A DNA stretch of 64,000 nucleotides from Capra hircus (lineage: Eukaryota; Chordata; Mammalia; Artiodactyla; Bovidae). The DNA lies in assembly GCF_001704415.2 (NCBI RefSeq), contig NC_030813.1:10992001-11056000 (forward strand), given 5' to 3'. The position numbers and the translations under genes are program-made. The notes beneath the pieces are model-generated. The model made no database searches and was not told the DNA's origin. It worked only from the letters and a program-made list of their open reading frames with translations. Shown here piece by piece: positions 55,859 to 64,000 of this stretch (its first letter is position 1; every line of letters starts with the position of its first letter).

Positions 55859-57725
55859 AAATTTTTGAATGGCCATTGAATTAATATAAATTAGAAATGT
55901 AGCTTTCATATAAGTCTTAGTGGTTGAGATATCTTAAGACTCTAATCCTGATGTCATGTCAGCCTGTATGTAACAGATTACCTAACCTCTTCATTCTCAA
56001 CATGCATTATTCATAGTCATCATAATGGTTAAGATAAAACATTAAATTATATATTTATTTAATATTTTATTTTTGAAGGGTGAGATATCCCAGAATAGGA
56101 AGAGAAAATTTTTGATAAGTGAATTTTGAAAATAATAAAAAATAAATATTCCTCTATTACAGGTTTGTGTAAAAGCGAGATACTATTTTGGTTAGAATAT
56201 TGTGAAAGGAATAATATTGAGGTAATAAAAGAGAACTGGTCCATTTCAAGCATCGTATTTTGTAACATATTTTTGATAAAAGTATTTTTAATAAAGTCAT
56301 TATTTCATTTAATAAATTTAATGAGAGACATTATTTTTATCTGTTGAAACAAAATTTTAATAAAATATACAAAGACTCCAGTCTTGACAAATGGGCTTAA
56401 AAATAAATGCATTACAGTCCCTTCAGAAGGGCTGGATAGTTTCAAATGCAAGTTGATTGGAAGATTGCCTGCAGTCTAGACAAAGACCAGATTTATACAT
56501 ATAATATATATCCTCCAGACTTAAAATCATAAGGTCTATAACAAGATAGACAAAGAATGTGATTTTATTCTGCTTCAGTAAACATGGGAAAAACTTAGCA
56601 AGTAAGTGTTTTACATATCTTGTATCTGTGATGGTATGTGAAATTAACTGAGTCAGGGAGCAGCTGGGTTAACCACATCCATTTGTTTACAGTATTGAAG
56701 TTTAAAGATTACATTTATAGTGAAAGGTGTGTTACTAAAGAATGCTTATCTGTAGAATAATCTTCCCCAAATAACTCCTTTCATAACAAGAAATGCTGCT
56801 AGAGGTGATAACATGATGGAAAAATTACAGTACAAACATAAGAGTCAAAGGGGCTTTTATCATCCAACTCCAGATACTTGATTAAATCTATTTCTCCCTA
56901 ACTCAAGCTTTTCTGCACAGTTTTTCTTCCTAAATATGATTCTGTAAGTCTATCTTTCTTTTCAATCTTTTCTCCTCATTTTCCTTCATAATATAGAGTT
57001 CCCAAATGAAGCAAAACATCAGGATGTAATGAAAATAATACATTCCTGCTTCATATCTCATAGTTAATTGTGTTACGACTCATAGAAAAATTGATCCCAA
57101 GGTTCATAATTTTTCTTTTTCTAATTTCTTATGTTTGAAAGCTGCCTTTCCACCATTTCCTCATTAATGTAAACCAATAGCCGTCCTTGTTTGAAAGCAC
57201 TTAATCAGAATTAGCCTCAAGTGAGTCAACTCATGGAACAAATGGTAATAAATGAACAGGTGTCAACAAGAGTGCTGTTGAGCAAAAAATTCAGTTACCT
57301 TCCAGCATAGACTACAGGATAATTTATTAAAGTGTCAGAAGCAAACCTTTAAGGTAAAAAATGGCTGATACAAAATTCTCTGATTACTCAAAATGAATCT
57401 TTAATGTAAGTAAAGGGAAAAGAACAGAATTGCAACTGTGCTGTTCACAATTCAAAATTAATTGGGAAATGGTTGGCTTAAAAATATGAAATAGTCTAGC
57501 AAACTGACTACATAGTGAACAAAATTAATTCCAAGGATTGTTTACACATAGTAGAGATCCAAAATGAGCAAGTGCTTTGAATCATAAACCTTATTTTTAA
57601 AAAGCGGCATCAAATCAGGCAGACAATGGAAAACAAAAAGTCATAAAAACAAATGTATCTCAGTTTCACTAGTTCTTTGCAGTTTTTAATAACTTGATTT
57701 TTTTTAAAAAAAACCATTCTTAATC
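55859..57725. other. Unrecognised AT-rich intronic sequence
   Basis: No repeat family, exon or RNA gene recognised over about 1.9 kb. Confidence 0.5.
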
Positions 57726-59986
57726 CAGTTCAGTTCAGTCGTTCCATCATGTCCGACTCTTTGCGACCCTATGAATTGCAGCACGCCAGGCCTCCCTGTC
57801 CATCACCAACTCCCAGATTTTAACCTAACTCATGTCCATCGAGTCAGTGATGCCATCCAGCCATCTCATGCTCTGTTGTCCCCTTCTCCTCCTGCTTCCA
57901 GTCCTACCAGCATCAGGGTCTTTTCCAGTGAGTCAACTCTTCACATGAGGTGGCCAAATACTGGAGTTTCAGCTTCAGCATCAGTCCTTCCAGTGAACAC
58001 CCAGGACTGGTCTGCTATAGGATGGACTGGTTGGATCTCCTTGTAGTCCAAGGGACTCTCAAGAGTCTTCTCCAACACCACAGTTCAAAAGCATCAATTC
58101 TTTGGTGCTCAGCTTTATTCACAGTCCAACTCTCACATTCATACATGACCACAGGAAAAACCATAGCCTTGACTAGGTGGACCTTTCCTGGCAAAGTAAT
58201 GTATCTGCTTTCGAATATGCTATCTGGGTTGGTCATAACTTTCCTTCCAAGGAGTGAGCATCTTTTAATTTCATGGCTGGAATCACCATCTGCAGTGATT
58301 TTGGAGCCCCCCAAAATAAAGCCTGACACTGTTTCCACTGTTTCCCCATCTATCTGCCATGAAGTGATGGGACCAGATGCCATGATCTTAGTTTTCTGAA
58401 TGTTGAGCTTTAAGCCAACTTTCTCACTCTCCTCTTTCACTTTCATCAAGAGGCTTTTTAGCTCCTCTTCACTTCTGCCATAAGGGTGGTGTCATCTGCA
58501 TATCTGAGGTTATTGATATTTCTCCCGGCAATCTTGATTCCAGCTTGTGCTTCTTCCAGCCCGGTGTTTCTCATGATGTAATCTGCATATAAGTTAAATA
58601 AGCAAGGTGACAATATAGAGCCTTGACATACCCCTTTTCCTATTTGGAACCAGTCTGTTGTTCCATGTCCAGTTCTAACTATTGCTTCCTGACCTGCATA
58701 TAGGTTTCTCAAGAGGCAGGTCAGGTGGTCTGGTATTCCCATCTCTTGAAGAATTTTCCGGTTGATTGTGATCCACACAGTCAAAGGCTTTGGCATAGTC
58801 AATAAAGCAGAAATAGATGTTTTTCTGGAACTCTCTTGTTTTTACCATGATCGAGCAGATGTTGACAAGTTGATCTCTGGTTCCTCTGCTTTTTCTAAAA
58901 CCAGCTTGAATATCAGGAAGTTCATGGTTCACGTATTGCTGAAGCCTGGCTTGGAGAATTTTGAGCATTGCTTTACTAGCGTGTGAGATGAGTGCGATTA
59001 TGCAGTAGTTTGAGCATTCTTTTTCATTGCCTTTTTTGGGGATTCGAATGAAAACTGACCTTTTCCAGTCCTGTGGCCACTGCTGAGTTTTCCAAATTTG
59101 CTGGCATATTGAGTGCAACACTTTCACAGCATCATCTTTCAGGATTTGAAATAGCTCCACTGAAATTTCATCACCTTCACTAGCTTTGTTCATAGTGATG
59201 CTTTCTAAGGCCCACTTGACTTCACATTCCAGAATGTCTAGCTCTAGGTGAGTGATCACTCCATCAAAATTATCTGGATCATGAAGATCTTTTTTGTACA
59301 GTTCTTCTGTGTATTCTTGCCACCTCTTCTTAATGTCTTCTGCTTCTGCTAGGTCCCTATCATTTCTGTCCTTTATCAAGCCCATCTTTGCATGAAATGT
59401 TCCCTTGGTATCTCTGATTTTCTTGAAGAGATCTCTAGTCTTTCCCATTCTGTTCTTTTCCTCTATTTCTTTGCATTGATCACTGAGGAAAGCTTTCTTA
59501 TCTCTCCTTGCTTCTCTGGAATTCTGCATTCATATGCTTATATCTTTTCTTTTCTCCTTTGCTTTTCACCTCACTTCTTTTCACAGCTATTTGTATGGCC
59601 TCCCCAGACAGCCATTTTGCTTTTTGCATTTCTTTCCATGGGGATAGTCTTGATCCCTGTCTCCTGTACAATGTCACCAACCTCATTCCATAGTTCATCA
59701 GGCACTCTGTCTATCAGATCTAGTCCCTTAAATCTATTTCTCACTTCCACTGTATAATCATAAGGGATTTGATTTAGGTCATACCTGAATGGTCTAGTGG
59801 TTTTCCCTACTTTCTTCAATTTAAGTCTGAATTTGGCAATAAGGAGTTCATGATCTTAGCCACAGTCAGCTCCTGGTCTTGTTTTTGCTGACTCTATAGA
59901 GATTCTCCATCTTTAGCTGCAAAGAATATAATCAATCTGATTTCAGTGTTGACCATCTGGTGAAGTCCATCTCAGCAATGCTCTGC
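57726..59986 (-). mobile_element. Long BovB copy J, with likely target duplication
   Basis: Minus-strand BovB from the 3' tail (CAGTTCAGTTCAGTCGTTCC) back into the endonuclease region at about 59970. Largest open piece 58675-59529 (284 codons), with WALESITMNKASEGDEISVE, WKTQQWPQDWKRSVFIRIPK and AFDCVDHNQ. Then 58458-58802 has intact RYADDTTLMA, and 58015-58449 the C-terminal part. Frame breaks near 58455, 58790 and 59520. The 9-bp repeat TTCTTAATC at 57717-57725 and 59987-59995 flanks it. The last about 16 bp before the right repeat do not match BovB. Confidence 0.93.
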
Positions 59987-59995
59987 TTCTTAATC

Positions 59996-61282
59996 TAAGG
60001 TAAAGTCAAATAAAGCCCTTTATATACACTAATAAGAACATTCTGATTAAAAAGTCAGATTAAGTCTTCTCTGTGAGAAGTTGATAAGTTGGTAAGAAAT
60101 ACCTATTGACACATTACAGAAATTCAATTTGTGTGTGCTATACAGTGGCTTTAAGAAGAAGCTAAATATTATCTGTATAATTCTATCAAGGATAAATAAA
60201 CCATTTAACAAGCCTTACCAATTAACAGTGAAGTGGTCTGGGGATGTATAATGTAGAGTTTTATAGGGTGGCATATTAATTAGGTTAAGGCTATACATGT
60301 ACCACAGATTGATCTTTAAGAGGGGGAAAAAGAAAGAATTTCCACCATGCCACTGTATTTAGGGAAGGATAGATGAAGAAAGAGACTGAGTTTAAGTCAG
60401 TTATTATAGCCTGTTTTGTTTGTTTGTTTGTCCATTTGTTTTTCATTTTCAGCCTGATCTGATGATGTGGACAAAGTAGCTTTAAGTGTATGTGGAAATT
60501 CTTGACTCTACAAACCCATTACCGGAGAGTGACAATCATTTTGGGGTCTGGTCCAGTCCTTAATTAACTGTTAATTTATGGATGGGCAAGGATAACAAAG
60601 CCTCAAAATTGCTTGATCACCTGAAAATTTCTATAATGGATGTGTAACCTACAGTAATTAGGGGGAAGATAATTGATTTAATACCTATCAGTCTATTTGG
60701 AATTGCATATATTTAATAATATTGGTATTGATATATTATATCTTGTTCCTTTTTGAAAACCTCTAGAACTTACTGAAATGATACATGTTCCTTTTGTCCA
60801 ATATCTCAGAATTACCAACAAAATTATTTTAAAAATTTTCTTTTAATATTCAGCTATTTCTATCATCTATGTGGCAAAGCAATTGGATAAATATTGTTAA
60901 AAGTAAATTTCAGATACACATATATTTCTCTTTATATGCATTTTTATGATCTTTAAGCAATCTATCATGTACACATAAAATGAACATGTATCATTGATAC
61001 TAAAATTTGCTTGTTAGATGAAATTATGATTGAAAGTAATAACAGTAATCATTACTAATAGCTTATTCAATTCTAGAATAAATAAACAAGCATATTCTGT
61101 GAGACCTTCTGTTTCTACACTGATTATCCTACTGTTTTAGATTTTTTCATATTATAGATATTTATTAACGTGTTGGTTGAGGAGAAAAAATAGATCATAA
61201 GTATGTGATATACATTACAGTAAAGACTTTTTACTTGAGTGAGAAATAAGATTGAAAAGAGTACTGTTATTCAGATATGAAT
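59996..61282. other. Unrecognised AT-rich intronic sequence
   Basis: Nothing recognised except a short (TTTG)n run at about 60415-60432. Confidence 0.5.
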
Positions 61283-61366
61283 CAGTTCAGTTCAGCTCAG
61301 TCGCTCAGTCATGTCCGACTCTTTGCGGCCCCTGAATCGCAGCACGCCAAGCCTCCCTGTCCATCG
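61283..61366 (-). mobile_element. 84-bp BovB 3' stub, copy K
   Basis: Antisense extreme 3' end of BovB, CAGTTCAGTTCAGCTCAGTC to CAAGCCTCCCTGTCCATCG. Very severe 5' truncation. No clear target duplication. Confidence 0.9.
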
Positions 61367-61927
61367 TTCATATAAAAAAGTATAACTGTTTGTGATTTAG
61401 ATCTCTCAAATTCTTCTTTCATACCTCTAAATATGCATTAATCGAACAGCAAATATTTTCATATTTAAGTCATTAATATTACAAAAGATACATTTCATCA
61501 AGACTAACATTTTTTAAAATATCTATATAGGAATTATAATGCCAATCTCAAAGGAACCCTAAGTCAAACCTTGAAGAATCTTATTTCATTCCATTAGCTT
61601 CTGCCTTTGGCATCTACAAGTTGAGTGAAAATCCCTGTGAGTGTCAATAATCTAGAGATTTTCAGATGCTGGAGAGTTAAAATGGGTAACCAAAGTTTAG
61701 ATTACAAGTGTTTCAAGTTTAAAGATAGCACATGCATTGTTGTTTTTAATTTTGTTGTTGTTATTTGTTTCTCTTTACTAAAAGTCAAACCAGGCTTCAG
61801 ATTTCTTGTCTGGGATATAAATAGTTTGGAAGTCACCACTCCATCCGAACAATAAATAAAAAGTTAAACAAACTGAAAAATCAACTAGTCTTCTTAGGTC
61901 AGAGAAGTTAGGTCATAGGGCAAACTC
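61367..61927. other. Unrecognised AT-rich intronic sequence
   Basis: Nothing recognised. Confidence 0.5.
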
Positions 61928-64000
61928 AGTTCAGTTCAGTTCAGTTGCTCAGTCGTGTCCGACACTTTGCGACCCTATAATCGCAGCACGCCAGGCCTCC
62001 CTGTCCATCACCATCTCCCAGAGTTCACTCAGACTCACGTCCATCGAGTCCATGATGCCATCCAGCCATCTCATCCTCTGTCATCCCCTTCTCCTCCTGC
62101 CCCTAATCCCTCCCAGCATCAGAGTCTTTTCCAGTGAGTCAGCTCTTCGCATGAGGTAGCCAAAGTACTGGAGTTTCAGCTTTAGCATCATTCCTTCCAA
62201 AAAATCCCAGGGCTGATCTCCTTCAGAATGGACTGGTTGGATCTCCTTGCAGTCCAAGGGACTCTCAAGAGTCTTCTCCAACACCACAGTTCAAAAGCAT
62301 CAATTCTTCAGCGCTCAGCCTTCTTCACAGTCCAACTCTCACATCCATACATGACCACAGGAAAAACCATAGCCTTGACTAGACGGACCTTAGTCGGCAA
62401 AGTAATGTCTCTGCTTTTGAATATACTACCTAGGTTGGTCATAACTTTTCTCCCAAGGAGTAAGCGTCTTTTAATTTCATGGCTGCAATCACCATCTGCA
62501 GTGATTTTGGAGCCCAAAAAAGTAAAGTCTGACACTGTTTCCACTGTTTCCCCATCTATTTCCCATGAAGTGATGGGACCGGATGCCATGACCTTCGTTT
62601 TCTGAATGTTGAGCTTTAAGCCAACTTTTTCACTCTCCTCTTTCACTTTCATCAAGAGGCTTTTTAGCTCCTCTTCACTGTCTGCCATAAGCGTGGTGTC
62701 ATCTGCATATCTGAGGTTATTGATAGTTCTCCCTGCAATCATGAGTCCAGCTTGTGTTTCTTCCAGTCCAGCATTTCTCATGAGGTACTCTGCATAAGTT
62801 AAATAAGCAGGGTGACAGTATACAGCCTCGACGTACTCCTTTTCCTATTTGGAACCAGTCTGTTGTTCCATGTCCAGTTCTAACTGTTGCTTCCTGACCT
62901 GCATACAGATTTCTCAAGAGGCAGGTCAGGTGGTCTGGTATTCCCATCTCTTGAAGAATTTTCCACAGTTGATTGTGATCCACACAGTCAAAGGCTTTGG
63001 CATAGTCAATAAAGCAGAAATAGATGTTTTTCTGGAACTCTCTTGCTTGATTGATGATCCAGCGGATGTTGGCAATTTGATTTCTGGTTCCTCTGCCTTT
63101 TCTAAAACCAGCTTGAACAACAGGGAGTTCACGGTTCATGTATTGCTGAAGCTTGGCTTGGAGAATTTTGAGCATCACTTTACTAGCATGTGAGATGAGT
63201 GCAGTTGTGTGGTAGTTTGAGTGTTCTTTTTCATTGCCTTTTTTGGGTATTGGAATGAAAACTGACCTTTTCCAGTCCTGTGGCCACTGCTGAGTTTTCC
63301 AAATTTGCCGGCATATTGAGTGCAGCACTTTCACAGCATCATCTTTCAGGATCTGAAACAGCTCCACTGGAATTCCATCACCTGCACTAGCTTTGTTCGT
63401 AGTGATGCTTTCTAAGGCCCACTTGACTTCACATTCCAGAATGTCTGGCTTTAGATTAGTGATCACATCATCATGATTATCTGGATCATGAAGATCTTTC
63501 TGTACAGTTCTTCCATGTATTCTTACCACCTCTTCATAATATCTTCTGCTTCTGTTAGGTCCAGACCATTTCTGTCCTTTATCAAGCCCATCTTTGCATG
63601 AAACGTTCCCTTGGTATCTCTAATTTTCTTGAAGTGATCTCTAGTCTTTCCCATTCTGTTCTTTTCCTGTATTTCTTTGCATTGGTCACTGAAGAAGGCT
63701 TTCTTATCTCTTCTTGCTATTCTTTGGAACTCTGCATTCAGATGCTTATCTCTTTCTTTTTTTCCTTTGCTTGTCGCTTCTCTTCTTTTCACAGCTATTT
63801 GTAAGGCCTCCCCAGACAGCCATTTTGCTTTTTTACATTTCTTTTCCATGGGGATGGTCTTGATCCCTGTCTCCTGTACAATGTCATCAACCTCATTCCA
63901 TAGTTCACCAGGCACTCTGTCTATCAGATCTAGTCCCTTAAATCTATTTCTCACTTCCACTGTATAATCATAAGGGATTTGATTTTGGTCATACCTGAAT
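61928..64000 (-). mobile_element. Long BovB copy L, continuing beyond the window
   Basis: Minus-strand BovB from its 3' tail (CAGTTCAGTTCAGTTCAGTT) to the right edge without a truncation joint, so at least 2.07 kb long. Open pieces 63523-63960, 62717-63529 (270 codons) and 62308-62781 cover the linker and reverse transcriptase. Landmarks are WKTQQWPQDWKRSVFIPIPK, CFIDYAKAFDCVDHNQ and NNLRYADDTTLMA with intact YADD. Only small indels near 62795 and 63515, and a TGA at 62308-62310 in place of CGA, break the frame. The missing endonuclease start may lie just outside. Confidence 0.94.

Noticed and set aside
1..64000. An undescribed multi-gene system
   Set aside because: All recognisable protein coding is either two NDST exons or retrotransposon remnants; nothing else shows coordinated genes.

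Overview
The window is intronic DNA from a ruminant mammal, most likely a bovid, carrying two exons of a host gene. The diagnosis rests on the repeats. There are about a dozen copies of the RTE-type LINE BovB (coding frame ending in TRLSD, tail ACTGAACTGAA), about twenty tRNA-headed Bov-tA-type SINE units, and ruminant L1 with its typical 3' end. MIR, L2 and L1 relics are older mammalian background. Nothing bacterial, no CRISPR array and no RNA gene was seen. I did not find an undescribed biological system. What stands out is the insertion history.

Host gene: two plus-strand exons, 31845-32030 (62 codons) and 33930-34058 (43 codons), have clean AG/GT sites in phase 0. They encode consecutive parts of the N-deacetylase half of a heparan sulfate N-deacetylase/N-sulfotransferase (NDST). 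NDST4 fits best and NDST3 is the alternative. The flanking introns leave the window on both sides, over 31 kb upstream and over 29 kb downstream. Almost everything else is therefore intronic repeat or unrecognised AT-rich sequence.

Layout: 1-1480 old L1/HAL1-like relics; 1481-7718 mostly unrecognised, with three Bov-tA and one MIR; 7754-8131 a tandem duplication of an L1 3' junction; 7807-19430 one nearly complete minus-strand L1 broken by six later insertions (a BovB, a 62-bp L1 stub, a Bov-tA, a BovB 3' end, an L1 3' end, and a BovB with an internal inversion); 19589-19800 an L1 3' end with terminal inversion; 20755-21480 a GC-rich gene-like relic of unknown origin; 21639-21885 a TA/TG microsatellite; 21900-23985 a long L2 relic; 25243-25929 a solo endogenous-retrovirus LTR; 30720-31755 a BovB fragment ending 89 bp before the first exon; 31845-34058 the exons; 34211-42018 a dense BovB/Bov-tA cluster with nested copies; 42019-49150 mostly unrecognised; 49154-51711 SINE dimer, L2 and a BovB inside a BovB; 51712-57716 sparse repeats; 57726-59986 and 61928-64000 two long minus-strand BovB copies.

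How the parts work together: BovB supplies the endonuclease and reverse transcriptase that are thought to mobilise the Bov-tA SINEs, which share its 3' tail. BovB pieces sum to about 16 kb by my intervals, about a quarter of the window. All copies look dead. They are 5'-truncated, frameshifted, inverted, or carry recurrent CpG-decay stops. The best preserved is the fragment beside the NDST exon, open for 342 codons.
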